Shown here piece by piece: positions 9,216 to 18,852 of a stretch of 64,000 nt of DNA (positions are counted from its first letter, which is position 1; each line of letters opens with the position of its first letter). A program made the position numbers and the translations under genes. The notes under the pieces are model-generated. The model worked only from the letters and a program-made list of their open reading frames with translations. It was not told the DNA's origin and searched no databases. Origin of the DNA: DAOULY01 sp034414595. GTDB lineage: Bacteria > Chloroflexota > Dehalococcoidia > SZUA-161 > JAUWZY01. The DNA is taken from positions 124,001 to 188,000 of the forward strand of contig DAOULY010000011.1 of NCBI GenBank assembly GCA_034414595.1. Reading direction: 5' to 3'.

Positions 9216-9687
9216 CACGTCATCCTCATCCCGATAAGTGGTGCAAGCAATCTTGCGCTCAGGGCTCGAAAATAGAAGGACATGGGAACTCTGCGTATCT
9301 CTACTCTTCATCACACAACACTTAGCATGCTATCTCGACATCCCTGTTTGTACATGTGGTATTTATCGCTTACATGCCCTAATAGCGTCAATGGTGTTCC
9401 CTATCTTAGCACAAATGCGTTCAAGCTGCATAGGCGTTAGTTGACTGAAGAAGTCTGTCTGAGTAATACCTTGTGCAGTTATGGGGTAAAATGGGACGGA
9501 GTGGGGCGAATGGATGCTGCTGAGCAAGCGCTTCCTCTCCAAGAAGCGCCATAGACTTTCCATGAGATCGGGGTGAGACCTCTGAGCATTCAGCGGAGTC
9601 CTGCGGAAAGCTCCAGATGCCGGAGGCAAGCACAGGACATAGAGGAACTGTTATAATGAGCGGGGGGCGAAACCAAAGGTTAGTTTG
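9216..9687. other. Intergenic region between divergent genes
   Basis: About 470 bp. A minus-strand frame at 9363-9629 (66 residues from an ATG at 9563, ending TIDAIRACKR) has no recognised family and no clear ribosome site, so it is not called as a gene. The segment should hold promoters for the kinase at 9215 and for the MBL-fold gene at 9688. Confidence 0.35.
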
Positions 9688-10713
9688 ATGCTGGAAGAAG
9701 TTCTACCAAATATCTACAGAATTGAAATCCCTCTTCCTCAGAATCCTTTGGGAACTTTAAACTCTTATTTAATAAAAGGTCAGGGGCGATTTCTGCTCAT
9801 TGACACAGGAATGGATCGGAAAGAATGCATGCAGGCAATATCTGTCGGTTTGCAGAGGCTTGGTGTGGACTTGGAAAAAACCGATGTCTTCATTACGCAC
9901 ATGCACATAGACCACATGGGTCTGGTAACGAGTCTCGCCACCAGTAAGTCAGAAGTCTACTGTAGTCAGTGGGAACCATTTCGTAACAACTCCGGAAAGT
10001 ATGAAGAGCGCTGGCGAGAACTTTGTGCGGTTATGAAGTCACACGGTTTTCCTGAAGACGAGTTGGAGAAAGCACTGGAGAACCACCCTGCCCGTCGCTA
10101 CATCTTGAATAAGCATATTGACTTCTGCACCTTGATAGAGGGAGACACTGTCGATATCGGAGACTATTCCTTCAGGTGCATTGAGACCCCGGGGCATACT
10201 CCAGGCCACATGTGTCTTTATGAGGCTGACAAGAGAATACTTGTATCGGGAGACCATATTCTTTCCGAAGTCACTCCCAACATTGCATTCTGGCTTGAGA
10301 TGGAGGACTCACTTAAGGAATACCTCGCGAGCTTAGAAAAAGTCTATGGCCTCGATGTTGACACTGTGTTGCCAGGTCACCGGGAGGTTTTCCACAATCA
10401 TAGAAGGAGAATCAGAGAGTTACAGGAACACCACCGGGTTAGGGCAAACGAGATCATCTCTGCTCTAAGACAGGGGGAGAAAAACGCCTTTCAGATAGCG
10501 CCTCATATAACTTGGGATGTAGACTTTAGCTCTTGGCAACTATTTCCTCCCGCACAGAAATGGTTTGCCATGGGAGAGACCATTGCTCACCTGAGATATC
10601 TTGAAGGGGAAAGGATGATACATAGGAGATCAACAGAGCAGGCAGAGGGCGCAGGTGTGAGCAACTTGAGATATAGCTTCTACCTAACAGATGACGATCT
10701 CGAAATGACTTGA
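9688..10713 (+). CDS. MBL-fold metallohydrolase
   Basis: 341 residues. The metal site THMHIDHMG (HxHxDH), further ligands in ETPGHTPGHMCLYE and SGDH, and LPGHRE identify a zinc metallo-beta-lactamase-fold hydrolase of the glyoxalase II/lactonase-like group. The C-terminal ~90 residues are a helical extension (QEHHRVRANEIISALRQGE...) as in the LACTB2-like branch. The ATG at 9688 follows a TTG in the same frame. The gene stands alone; substrate unknown. Confidence 0.88.
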   Translation: MLEEVLPNIYRIEIPLPQNPLGTLNSYLIKGQGRFLLIDTGMDRKECMQAISVGLQRLGVDLEKTDVFITHMHIDHMGLVTSLATSKSEVYCSQWEPFRNNSGKYEERWRELCAVMKSHGFPEDELEKALENHPARRYILNKHIDFCTLIEGDTVDIGDYSFRCIETPGHTPGHMCLYEADKRILVSGDHILSEVTPNIAFWLEMEDSLKEYLASLEKVYGLDVDTVLPGHREVFHNHRRRIRELQEHHRVRANEIISALRQGEKNAFQIAPHITWDVDFSSWQLFPPAQKWFAMGETIAHLRYLEGERMIHRRSTEQAEGAGVSNLRYSFYLTDDDLEMT

Positions 10714-10866
10714 CTACAAGCCAGAGACAGGGTGGATATAGATGCCATTACCGGTAGCGAGAAGGATACCACAACTTGTAGTGGCAGGACTGATGTCAGT
10801 AAACAGTTGAGGGGCCTTTTGGCTCTCACTCCGGCCGGCAACAAATGCATTTGCTGCTAGTTCAGC

Positions 10867-11727
10867 TTATTGGGCATAAAAGGAAATGGCAAGGAGCCCC
10901 GGGCCAGCATGAATCCCCATACTGGGACTGAACTCGGTAATATGAAGTTCCGCACAGTCGAATCTTGAGCTGATCCTGTCCTTGAGCCTCTCAGCTTCCT
11001 CCAATTCGTCAGCATGGTGCACTATGGCATGCACTCTGGAATTGCCTACCCTCTCCGCCATTATCTCTAGTATATGCTCTATGGCCTTTGCTTTAGTTCG
11101 AGTGCGTCTCACAGGTGTTGTCTCTCCTATTGCAGGGGAATGCTCCACAATAGGCTTGATATTCAATAGCGATCCAGCCCAGGCTGCTGCTCGGGCAATG
11201 CGACCAGTCCGTGCTAAATAGTAAAGGGTGTCTAACATGGCTAAGAAATTCACCCTGCCCATCATGCTTCGTGCCGCCTCGGCCACCTGAGATAGTCCTG
11301 CTCCCTCGCCGGCAACACGAGCCGCCTCTAGGACAATAAATCCCAAGGCACCGGCCACAGCCCGGCTATCGATAACCTCGATAGCAATGTTGGGGATCGT
11401 TTCTGCGGCCATCTCCTTGGCTATTAGCGCTATGTCGAAGATCTTGGTTTGCTTGCCGGTGACGGTGATGCAAATTATACTCTCAGATTTCTGGCTCGCC
11501 CGGCGGTAGGCCTCGAGAAAATCACCTGCCGATGGGGTTGATGTGGTTGGGAAATCCTTTCTGGCACGCATGATCTTATAGACCTCGTTGGGACTCATAT
11601 CGATTCCGTCGCGGTAGCTTTTACCTTCATGGACTATCAGGAGGGGCACTAAGCAGATATCATATTTCTCCACCATCTCCCGGGGCAGGCAACAGGTGCT
11701 GTCGGCGACAATGGCAACTTTTTTCAT
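10867..11727 (-). CDS. DegV-family fatty-acid-binding protein
   Basis: 286 residues, the usual DegV length. It starts KKVAIVADSTCCLPREMVEKYDI and carries the family's first-strand D-S-T/S motif, TTSTPSAGDFLEAY, the second serine loop, and ITEFSPSMGIHAGPGLLAISF at the end. DegV proteins bind fatty acids, and in Firmicutes homologues (FakB) they present them to the FakA kinase. No fakA is seen in the window. Gene stands alone between two minus-strand genes. Confidence 0.93.
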   Translation of the reverse strand: MKKVAIVADSTCCLPREMVEKYDICLVPLLIVHEGKSYRDGIDMSPNEVYKIMRARKDFPTTSTPSAGDFLEAYRRASQKSESIICITVTGKQTKIFDIALIAKEMAAETIPNIAIEVIDSRAVAGALGFIVLEAARVAGEGAGLSQVAEAARSMMGRVNFLAMLDTLYYLARTGRIARAAAWAGSLLNIKPIVEHSPAIGETTPVRRTRTKAKAIEHILEIMAERVGNSRVHAIVHHADELEEAERLKDRISSRFDCAELHITEFSPSMGIHAGPGLLAISFYAQ

Positions 11728-11888
11728 AATACAGAGTCACCAAATAGGCGCACCTACATAACCTTGCCCTAATATGTAGTGCTTTGTCAAGCGATTTGCT
11801 GCCCGACCATGCAGGCGTGGCAATATTGATAGCCCGAGACAGAGGAGCGACGGATGCATCCCTGATCGCCGTATATGCTGCGAACCAT

Positions 11889-12734
11889 CTATTCGGATGG
11901 GCGAGCGACCTCTCCCAGCCCCAATACGTTGATCAGCCTCGACTGGTCTGAAACGACGATCTTGGTGTTGTTTGCCAGGGAGTCCTTGGTGACCTCAAGC
12001 TGTTTCAGAAGCTGAGCATTGCCCACGAAGAACTTATCCGCTGCCCCGGAGACCTTTTCTATAGCCTCGGCCTCTCCCTCAGCTCTCAGTATCGCTGCCT
12101 GCTTATCGCCCTCAGCTCTCAGTATCTCTTTCTGTTTATCACCTTCAGCCACTAGCACCGCGTGCTGCTTATCCCCTTCTGCCTCGAGGATCTGCTTCTC
12201 CCTGTATGCCTCAGCGGTCAGGATGGTGGCCCGCTTTTCTCTTTCCGCCTTCATCTGCATGCTCATGGCGTCGGTGATATCGCGGGGTGGCTCGATCTCT
12301 TTGACTTCGACCCTGCCTACCTGCACCCCCCATTTGTCGGTCGCCTCATCCAGAGTGGTTCTCAACGCCACATTGATGCGTTCCCTCGATGTAAGCGTCT
12401 CATCGAGCGTCATATCTCCGATGAGATTCCTCAGGTTTGTTTGTGCCAGCTTGGTGGTGGCAAGGCGAAAATTGGTGACCGCATATCTGATGCCCTTTGG
12501 CTCGATCACACGATAGTAGATGATGGCATCTACGGTTACGGTCACATTGTCCTTGGTGATCACGGCCTGAGGGTCCACGTCGATGACATTCTCCCGCATG
12601 TCGACTCTATGTACTGTGTCGATAATGGGAAAGATAGGATTGATCCCCGGCCCTATGGTCCTTCTGTACTTGCCAAATCTCTCAACTATGCCCTGTTGAT
12701 ACTGACGAATTATAGCAGCTGGAAACAGCGCCAT
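11889..12734 (-). CDS. SPFH/band 7 protein (slipin/stomatin-like)
   Basis: 281 residues. A very short hydrophobic start (MALFPAAIIRQY) is followed by a stomatin/prohibitin domain: ERFGKYRRTIGPGINPIFP, RVDMRENVIDVDPQAVITKDNV, VTVDAIIYYRV and LNLRNLIGDMTLDETLTSRE-type sequence. The C-terminal half is a long charged coiled coil in which EGDKQ is repeated four times (LEAEGDKQHAVLVAEGDKQ...). The normal N-terminal membrane hairpin is reduced, and no NfeD partner gene is adjacent. Role: probably membrane microdomain scaffold. Confidence 0.88.
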   Translation of the reverse strand: MALFPAAIIRQYQQGIVERFGKYRRTIGPGINPIFPIIDTVHRVDMRENVIDVDPQAVITKDNVTVTVDAIIYYRVIEPKGIRYAVTNFRLATTKLAQTNLRNLIGDMTLDETLTSRERINVALRTTLDEATDKWGVQVGRVEVKEIEPPRDITDAMSMQMKAEREKRATILTAEAYREKQILEAEGDKQHAVLVAEGDKQKEILRAEGDKQAAILRAEGEAEAIEKVSGAADKFFVGNAQLLKQLEVTKDSLANNTKIVVSDQSRLINVLGLGEVARPSE

Positions 12735-13048
12735 GGTTTATACCTCCTCTGCTTCTTATTACTATCGTAGCCCTTTCTGCAACTATGTCAAGCCAACTTC
12801 AAAAAGCCCGACATCTCAACTCGCATCGAGGGCACGCCTCCTTTCTCTCCTGGCCCGAAAGAAAAAGGGCAGAGAAACTTTATGCATCTCTGTCCTTAGT
12901 CACCGAAATTGCCACTTACTCAACCACTATTCGATCACGCAACTCCTATCGCTTACATTGCCGGCTCTCGCTTACTTGCCCCGAAGGCTCTTCTCCAACC
13001 CCACATATACAACTTTTTCGGTGTGGTGTCAAGTAGCATTAGGCTTAG
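12735..13048. other. Intergenic region, no gene recognised
   Basis: 314 bp between two minus-strand genes. Open frames here are unrelated to known families and lack ribosome sites. It probably holds the SPFH gene promoter. Confidence 0.35.
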
Positions 13049-13900
13049 CTATTTGTAATCGTAGAACCCTTTGCCCGTCTTGCGTCCCAGCCAGCCAGCA
13101 GCGACCATCTTCTTCAGCAGAGTGGGCGGGGCATATTGAGGGTCTTTGGTCTCCTCATACAGGTCGATGGCGATGGAGAGCTCGGTGTCAAGCCCGATGA
13201 AATCCAGCAGGGTCAGCGGCCCCATGGGGTGGTTCAAGGCCAGCCTCATAGAGGTATCGATCTCCTCTTTACTGGCAATGCTGGCTTCCAGCATCCGAAT
13301 CGCGTTGAGGAAGAAAGGCGTCGCTAGGCGGGTGGTGATAAAGCCTGGGATGTCTGGGGCCACGACCACGGTCTTTCCCAGTGACTTGCCGAATTCCTTG
13401 CAGATTTCGATGATCTCTTCACTGGTAGCGATGGTCCTGACGATTTCCAGGAGTTGCATCACTGGCGCTGGATTGTGGAAATGCAATCCGAGCACCTTGT
13501 CCAGTCTGTTAGTGGCCTTAGCCATGTTGATTACGGACAGGGTTGAAGTATTGCTGCCCAGGATAGTATGCGCCGGGCAAATCCTGTCCAGCTCGGCGAG
13601 TACTCTCTTCTTCAGCTCTAAGTCTTCGTTGACCGCTTCTATTATCAGATCACAGTCAGCGAAGTCCTTGAGGGCGGTGGTGCCATTGATGCGAGCCATG
13701 ATGGACGCCTTGTCCTCCTCCGACAGCTTGCCCTTTTGCACCCGGCCCGACAGGATGGAGTCGATTGATGCCAGCCCTTTGTGCAGCAGCTCATCGTTTA
13801 CCTCTGAGGCCACCACCGAATAGCCCGATTGGGCGCAGACCTGAACGATGCCCGAGCCCATCAGCCCGCAGCCGACAACACCAACCTTCTTGATTTCCAT
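13049..13900 (-). CDS. hbd: 3-hydroxybutyryl-CoA dehydrogenase
   Basis: 283 residues, the normal length for the short 3-hydroxyacyl-CoA dehydrogenase. The NAD-binding motif KKVGVVGCGLMGSGIVQVCA opens the Rossmann domain. The catalytic His-Glu region is present as GLHFHNPAPVMQLLEIV, and the C-terminal domain contains NHPMGPLTLLDFIGLD and ends RKTGKGFYDYK. The enzyme interconverts acetoacetyl-CoA and 3-hydroxybutyryl-CoA in the cytoplasm. No thiolase or crotonase is adjacent. Confidence 0.93.
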   Translation of the reverse strand: MEIKKVGVVGCGLMGSGIVQVCAQSGYSVVASEVNDELLHKGLASIDSILSGRVQKGKLSEEDKASIMARINGTTALKDFADCDLIIEAVNEDLELKKRVLAELDRICPAHTILGSNTSTLSVINMAKATNRLDKVLGLHFHNPAPVMQLLEIVRTIATSEEIIEICKEFGKSLGKTVVVAPDIPGFITTRLATPFFLNAIRMLEASIASKEEIDTSMRLALNHPMGPLTLLDFIGLDTELSIAIDLYEETKDPQYAPPTLLKKMVAAGWLGRKTGKGFYDYK

Positions 13901-14016
13901 GGTACTTCTCCCTTCTTAATAGGATGAAGAGCAACCGCAGGGTAAATCCCTGCTCCTTATTATAACCATATATCGCATAGAGGCAAGGCTGATTCGTGAA
14001 CAGTGGAGTGGCTATC

Positions 14017-14025
14017 TGCTATAAT
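14017..14025 (+). promoter_or_regulatory. Extended -10 promoter of the hyp operon
   Basis: TG-C-TATAAT at 14017-14025 is a consensus extended -10 element. Transcription from about 14032 would place the hypF ATG at 14079 in the message with a ~47-nt leader and would exclude the TTG at 14031 as the start. Confidence 0.6.
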
Positions 14026-14078
14026 AAAAGTTGGATCTCTTGGCTCTTAAGGAGCAAAGTCCGCTACTTCGCTTGAGC

Positions 14079-16397
14079 ATGATCGACAAGACAGGAGCTG
14101 TGAAAGGAGCCAGGGTGGAGGTGCGTGGGGTGGTGCAGGGGGTCGGCTTTAGGCCGTTTGTCTACCGGCTGGCCCATAAATATCGACTGGCGGGGTGGGT
14201 GCGAAATACCTCGAGCAAAGTGGAAATCGAAGTCGAAGGCCTCTCCGAGGAGATAGAGGGCTTCCTCAGAGACCTTCGAGAGGAGGCACCGCCCCGGTCA
14301 CGCATTGAGCAGTTCTCGGCCAGCGATCATGAGCCTAAAGGCTATGTCGACTTCAAGATAGAGGGCAGCCTTTCCCGACCCGACGAATACCAGTTGGTGT
14401 CTCCTGATATTGCCGTCTGTGAGGACTGTCAGCGCGAGTTTCTCGACCCGGATGATCGCCGTTATCGATACCCCTTCACCAACTGCACAAACTGCGGCCC
14501 TCGCTTTACCATCATCGAGGACATTCCCTACGACCGCCCGAAGACGACGATGAAGCACTTCCAGATGTGCCCTCAGTGCCAGGAGGAGTACGATAATCCC
14601 CTGGACCGACGCTTTCACGCCCAGCCTAACGCCTGCGCGGTCTGTGGCCCCAGCCTGACCCTGGTCGATGCCGAGGGGAAGGAAGTGCCAGGCGATGAGA
14701 TCGAGGTCACGGCATCCCTACTGGTGCAGGGTAAGATCGTGGCCATCAAGGGGTTGGGTGGATTTCTACTCGCCTGCGATGCTACCAATAAGGATGCAGT
14801 GGCTCTGCTGCGGCAAAGGAAGAGGCGTTCTTTCAAGCCCTTCGCCGTGATGATGACCACTCTCGATGAAGTTAGAGCACATTGCCAGGTGAGTGAACAG
14901 GAGGCGGAGCTCCTTTTCTCTCCTCAGAGTCCCATAGTGCTTCTCAGGTGGAAACGCGAACTCTCCTCCGTTACATCGGAGGTAGCCCCCAACCTCGAAT
15001 ACCTCGGTGTCATGCTGCCCTATACTCCGCTGCATCACTTGCTTATGCGCGAAGTAGGCTGTCCCCTGGTGATGACCAGCGGCAATCTAAGCGAAGAGCC
15101 TATAGCCAAAGATAACGACGAGGCGATACACCGGCTCAGCGGGATTACAGACTACTTCTTGCTCCACAACCGTGATATATACTCCCGCTATGACGATAGC
15201 GTCTTCGTTGTGGAGGATGATATTCCCAGAGCGGTGAGGCGGGCCCGAGGCTATGCTCCCTTCCCTATCCATCTGCCATTTAGCTCACAACAGGTGCTTG
15301 CCTGTGGTGCAGAGCAGAAGAACACCTTTTGTCTCACCAAGGAGGGCTATGCCTTCCTCAGTCAGCACATAGGCGATTTGGAGAATGAGCAGACGCTGGA
15401 CCACTTCCAGGCCACCATCGAACTCTATAAGCAGCTTTTTCGGCTGGAGCCTGAGATCGTGGCCTATGATCTGCATCCCGAGTACTTGAGCACCAAATAT
15501 GCGCTGGAGCTAAAAGCAGAGCAGGGCGATAGACTGCAGTTTGTCCCTGTTCAACATCACCACGCTCATGTTGCGAGCTGCCTGGTGGAGAATGGCAGGC
15601 TTGAACGCGTCATCGGCGTGGTCTTGGACGGCACAGGCTATGGCCCCGACGGTACCATCTGGGGTGGAGAGTTCCTCGAGGCCGATGCTCGAAGCTATCA
15701 GAGGCGGGGCCATATAGAGTATGTGCCCATGCCCGGCGGGGCTGCTGCCATACTCAAGCCATACCGCATGGCCCTGGGCTATCTGTTCACCCTGCTCACG
15801 GAGCAAGTATCCTTTGAGAGGTTACCCATCATCAGTCGGGTCGGCTCGGAGGAGCTGTCTATCATCCGCCGCCAGATAGAGCGGGGAATCAACACGCCCC
15901 TGACCTCAAGCTGTGGGCGCCTGTTTGATGCTGTGGCTGTCATAGCGGGGTTGAGAGGGGAGATCGACTACGATGCTCAGGCTGCCATTGAGCTCGAAAT
16001 GCTCGCCCCGGAGGGGCTGACGTTGACTTCCTATCCAAGCTATCCTTACCACATTGATGAGCAGGGGCCGGAGAAGATAATAAGGGTGGGCTCGCTCTTG
16101 GCTGACGTGGTAAGGGATGTGGAAGATGGAGTGGCAGCCTCCCAGATATCAGCTAAGTTCCACATCACTATGGCGCTGACTATAACGGATATGTGCCGTC
16201 TCATTGCCAGAGACACTGGGCTGGGGGTAGTAGCCCTCAGTGGCGGTGTCTTTCAGAATCGTCTGCTATTTAGGCTAGCCGTTGCTGCTCTGGCCGGGGA
16301 AGGTTTCGAGGTGCTTACTCACAAGCTGGTGCCGACTAACGATGGCGCCATATCCCTGGGGCAGGCTGCCATCGCCCATTTCCTGACTGCTGAATGA
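14079..16397 (+). CDS. hypF: Carbamoyltransferase HypF
   Basis: 772 residues, normal HypF length. The domains follow the family order: acylphosphatase-like (VVQGVGFRPFVYRLA), two zinc fingers (CEDCQREF with CTNCGPRF, and CPQCQEEY with CAVCGPSL), a YrdC-like domain (KGLGGFLLACDA, MTSGNLSEEP), and a Kae1-like carbamoyltransferase domain (VQHHHAHVASCL, LDGTGYGPDGTIWGGEF, LSGGVFQNRLL). HypF makes thiocarbamate on HypE, the source of the CN ligands of [NiFe] hydrogenase. The start was set at the ATG at 14079, downstream of the extended -10 element. It heads hypF-C-D-E; hypC follows after 11 bp. Confidence 0.96.
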   Translation: MIDKTGAVKGARVEVRGVVQGVGFRPFVYRLAHKYRLAGWVRNTSSKVEIEVEGLSEEIEGFLRDLREEAPPRSRIEQFSASDHEPKGYVDFKIEGSLSRPDEYQLVSPDIAVCEDCQREFLDPDDRRYRYPFTNCTNCGPRFTIIEDIPYDRPKTTMKHFQMCPQCQEEYDNPLDRRFHAQPNACAVCGPSLTLVDAEGKEVPGDEIEVTASLLVQGKIVAIKGLGGFLLACDATNKDAVALLRQRKRRSFKPFAVMMTTLDEVRAHCQVSEQEAELLFSPQSPIVLLRWKRELSSVTSEVAPNLEYLGVMLPYTPLHHLLMREVGCPLVMTSGNLSEEPIAKDNDEAIHRLSGITDYFLLHNRDIYSRYDDSVFVVEDDIPRAVRRARGYAPFPIHLPFSSQQVLACGAEQKNTFCLTKEGYAFLSQHIGDLENEQTLDHFQATIELYKQLFRLEPEIVAYDLHPEYLSTKYALELKAEQGDRLQFVPVQHHHAHVASCLVENGRLERVIGVVLDGTGYGPDGTIWGGEFLEADARSYQRRGHIEYVPMPGGAAAILKPYRMALGYLFTLLTEQVSFERLPIISRVGSEELSIIRRQIERGINTPLTSSCGRLFDAVAVIAGLRGEIDYDAQAAIELEMLAPEGLTLTSYPSYPYHIDEQGPEKIIRVGSLLADVVRDVEDGVAASQISAKFHITMALTITDMCRLIARDTGLGVVALSGGVFQNRLLFRLAVAALAGEGFEVLTHKLVPTNDGAISLGQAAIAHFLTAE

Positions 16398-16408
16398 GGA
16401 CCGCTTAG

Positions 16409-16627
16409 ATGTGCTTAGCTATTCCAGTACAGATCAAGGCCGTGGATGGCAAGGAGGCCACGGTAGAGATAGGAGGTGTAAGCCTCAAGGTGAGTCTGAT
16501 GCTTACCCCCGAGGCCAAGGAGGGCGACTACGTGCTCCTTCATACCGGCTATGCCATCAGCGTGATCGATGAGGAAGAGGCGCAGGAGACACTAAAGCTC
16601 CTAAAGGAGATGGGTGAAGTATCTTGA
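16409..16627 (+). CDS. hypC: Hydrogenase maturation chaperone HypC
   Basis: 72 residues, beginning with the diagnostic MCLAIPVQI, whose Cys2 carries the Fe(CN)2CO unit in complex with HypD. The rest has the beta-barrel pattern AVDGKEATVEIGGVSLKVSL and GDYVLLHTGYAISV. It delivers the iron group to the large subunit precursor. Its end overlaps the hypD start by 14 bp. Confidence 0.97.
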   Translation: MCLAIPVQIKAVDGKEATVEIGGVSLKVSLMLTPEAKEGDYVLLHTGYAISVIDEEEAQETLKLLKEMGEVS

Positions 16628-17705
16628 CGAGTTCCGCGACCCGGCCCTGGTCAGGTCACTCGTTCAGCGAATTCAGCAGCGCTCACAGAAGCCGGCTCGG
16701 TTAATGGAATTCTGTGGTGGCCATACCGTCGCCATATATAGGAATGGCCTGCGCCAGTTAGTCCCTCCCACGGTGCAGATGCTCTCTGGACCAGGATGCC
16801 CGGTCTGTGTCACACCGGTTGGCGACTTGGATAAGGCAATTTTTCTGGCTCATATTCCAGGAGTAATCCTAACCACCTTTGGCGACCTGATGAAGGTCCC
16901 AGGAAGCCGCTCCAGTCTGCAGCGGGCCAAGGCCGAAGGTGCCACGGTGCACATCGTCTACTCCGCGCTGGATGCCTTACAGATGGCGAGGGACAATCCA
17001 GACAAAGCGGTTGTGCTCATTGGCATTGGCTTCGAGACCACTGCTCCCACCGTGGCTGCCTCCGTGCTTCAGGCGCAGCAGGAGAGTTTGCATAACTATT
17101 TCGTGCTCTCCCTGCATAAGCTGACTCCCCCTGTTATCAGGGCCTTGCTCAGCTCTGGCGAGGTGAACTTGGATGGCATAATCTGCCCTGGACATGTGAG
17201 CACCATTATCGGCGCCGAGCCCTATGAGCCCATCGTGCGTCAATTTCAGGTCGCCTGTGTCATCTCCGGCTTTGAACCTATAGATATACTTGAAGCAGTC
17301 TATAGGCTGGTGGCGCAAATAGAGGAAGGGCAATCCAGGGTGGAGATAGCCTACAGACGCGCGGTACGCCCTCAGGGCAACAGAGAGGCATTGGCGCTCA
17401 TGGATAAGGTTTTCAGCATTGGGCCCGGAGTGTGGCGAGGGGTGGGCAAGGTAGCCGATAGCGGGCTCAGGCTCAGGGAAGAGTACCGGGATTTCGACGC
17501 CGAGGTTAAATTTGACATAACACCTGAGCCCCCTCTGGAGCACGAAGGTTGTCTCTGTGGTGACATTCTGCGCGGCGTCAAGACGCCTGAAGACTGCCAA
17601 CTCTTTGCCACAGCCTGTACCCCGGAGCACCCTGTCGGCCCCTGCATGGTCTCCTCTGAGGGCAGTTGCTCAGCTGTTTACCATTTTGGAGGTGGTCGTG
17701 AGTAG
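16614..17705 (+). CDS. hypD: Hydrogenase maturation protein HypD
   Basis: 363 residues. All family cysteine motifs are present: LMEFCGGHTVAIYRNGL, LSGPGCPVCVTP, ICPGHVSTIIG, and the C-terminal cluster ligands in HEGCLCGDILRG with later Cys (CQLFATACTPEHPVGPCMVS). HypD holds a [4Fe-4S] cluster and is the scaffold on which Fe(CN)2CO is built with HypC and HypE. It starts with GTG at 16614 inside hypC, preceded by AAAGGAG, which indicates translational coupling. Confidence 0.97.
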   Translation: MKYLDEFRDPALVRSLVQRIQQRSQKPARLMEFCGGHTVAIYRNGLRQLVPPTVQMLSGPGCPVCVTPVGDLDKAIFLAHIPGVILTTFGDLMKVPGSRSSLQRAKAEGATVHIVYSALDALQMARDNPDKAVVLIGIGFETTAPTVAASVLQAQQESLHNYFVLSLHKLTPPVIRALLSSGEVNLDGIICPGHVSTIIGAEPYEPIVRQFQVACVISGFEPIDILEAVYRLVAQIEEGQSRVEIAYRRAVRPQGNREALALMDKVFSIGPGVWRGVGKVADSGLRLREEYRDFDAEVKFDITPEPPLEHEGCLCGDILRGVKTPEDCQLFATACTPEHPVGPCMVSSEGSCSAVYHFGGGRE

Positions 17706-18702
17706 GGAGATCCTGTTGGCTCATGGCAGCGGTGGCAGTATGAGCCATGAGCTGGTGGAGAAGGCCTTTCTCAAATTCTTCCGCAACCCCATCCTGGAGG
17801 AGCTGGGGGACTCGGCAGTCTTTGAGCTGGGTGGCCGCTTGGCCTTCACTACCGATGGCTATGTGGTAACTCCACTGTTCTTCCCCGGCGGCGATATAGG
17901 GAAGCTTGCTATCTGCGGCACTGTGAACGACCTTGCCATGTCCGGTGCCCTTCCTCTCTACTTGAGCGCTTCCTTCATCATCGAGGAGGGCTTCTCAATC
18001 GACGAGTTGGAGCGTATCTCTGCCTCGATGCAGACCACATCTGAGGAGGCCGGCGTCACAGTAGTGGCAGGAGATACCAAGGTGGTGAACCGTGGTTCTG
18101 CTGACAAGGTATTCATCACCACCAGCGGTGTCGGTGCCATCGCTCCCGGCGTGGACATTGCTCCGGATAAAGCCAAGCCTGGCAACAAGGTAATCTTGAG
18201 TGGCACCATTGGCGACCACGGTATCGCCATCATGAGCCAGCGCGAGGGGCTGAGCTTCTCCGCTGCTCTGGAAAGCGACTGCGCTCCCCTGGGCAAGCTG
18301 GTAGCCGCCGTGCTTCAGGAAACTAAAGCCATCAACTGCCTGCGCGATCCCACTCGCGGCGGCATGGCTACCTCTCTCAACGAGATAGCGAAGCAGTCCG
18401 GGGTCAGCATCGAGATCGAAGAGGAGCTTATCCCGGTGCGGGACGAAGTTCGCGGCGCCTGTGAACTTTTGGGACTTGATCCCCTCTATGTGGCCAATGA
18501 GGGCAAACTGATCGCTGTGGTCGAGGAGAGCGTTGCCGAGGGACTTGTGCAATTTATGCAAAGGCAGCGCTATGGAGAGAGAGCTGCTATCATCGGGCAG
18601 GTGGTCGCGGGACACCCGGGCCGTGTGGTGATGAGGACTCCTTTTGGCTCCCGGCGCATCCTGGACATGCTCAGCGGGGAGCTTTTGCCTCGCATCTGCT
18701 AA
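17698..18702 (+). CDS. hypE: Hydrogenase maturation protein HypE
   Basis: 334 residues from the GTG at 17698, which overlaps the hypD stop (GTGAGTAG) and follows GGAGGT. The PurM-like fold is clear: LAHGSGGSMSHELVEK, AVFELGGRLAFTTDGYVVTP, GTVNDLAMSGA, AGDTKVV and LRDPTRGGMATSLNEIA. The chain ends in PRIC, the C-terminal cysteine that is carbamoylated by HypF and dehydrated to thiocyanate. Last gene of hypFCDE. No hypA or hypB lies in the window, so nickel insertion must be encoded elsewhere. Confidence 0.97.
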   Translation: MSREILLAHGSGGSMSHELVEKAFLKFFRNPILEELGDSAVFELGGRLAFTTDGYVVTPLFFPGGDIGKLAICGTVNDLAMSGALPLYLSASFIIEEGFSIDELERISASMQTTSEEAGVTVVAGDTKVVNRGSADKVFITTSGVGAIAPGVDIAPDKAKPGNKVILSGTIGDHGIAIMSQREGLSFSAALESDCAPLGKLVAAVLQETKAINCLRDPTRGGMATSLNEIAKQSGVSIEIEEELIPVRDEVRGACELLGLDPLYVANEGKLIAVVEESVAEGLVQFMQRQRYGERAAIIGQVVAGHPGRVVMRTPFGSRRILDMLSGELLPRIC

Positions 18703-18711
18703 GGGAGGATC

Positions 18712-18849
18712 GTGACCGGGGGCTGCTGTTATTGTCCTGAAGCACTCAGTGAGAGTGGGATCGAAGTCGTATTGACAGTTGGGCGTCACGGGCGTATTAT
18801 TCCCGCCAAGAGCGATGAGAATGAGGGTTGCCTTAACTGGGAAAGGTGA
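18712..18849 (+). CDS. Cys-rich micro-ORF (45 aa), unknown
   Basis: GTG at 18712 with GGGAGG six bases upstream, 45 codons, stop at 18849, three bases before the hemerythrin ATG. The product contains TGGCCYCPEALSESG near the start and GCLNWE near the end, so four Cys in all. The frame fills the whole gap between hypE and the hemerythrin gene and is in the same frame as hypE after its TAA. I do not recognise a family; a metal-binding or redox mini-protein is a guess, and a non-coding spacer is possible. Confidence 0.4.
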   Translation: MTGGCCYCPEALSESGIEVVLTVGRHGRIIPAKSDENEGCLNWER

Positions 18850-18852
18850 AGT

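Noticed and set aside
9363..9629. Minus-strand frame of 66-88 codons
   Set aside because: No recognised family and a weak start region; kept only as a note in the intergenic entry.
14031..14078. TTG start of hypF at 14031
   Set aside because: The extended -10 at 14017-14025 would place the transcript start at or after it.
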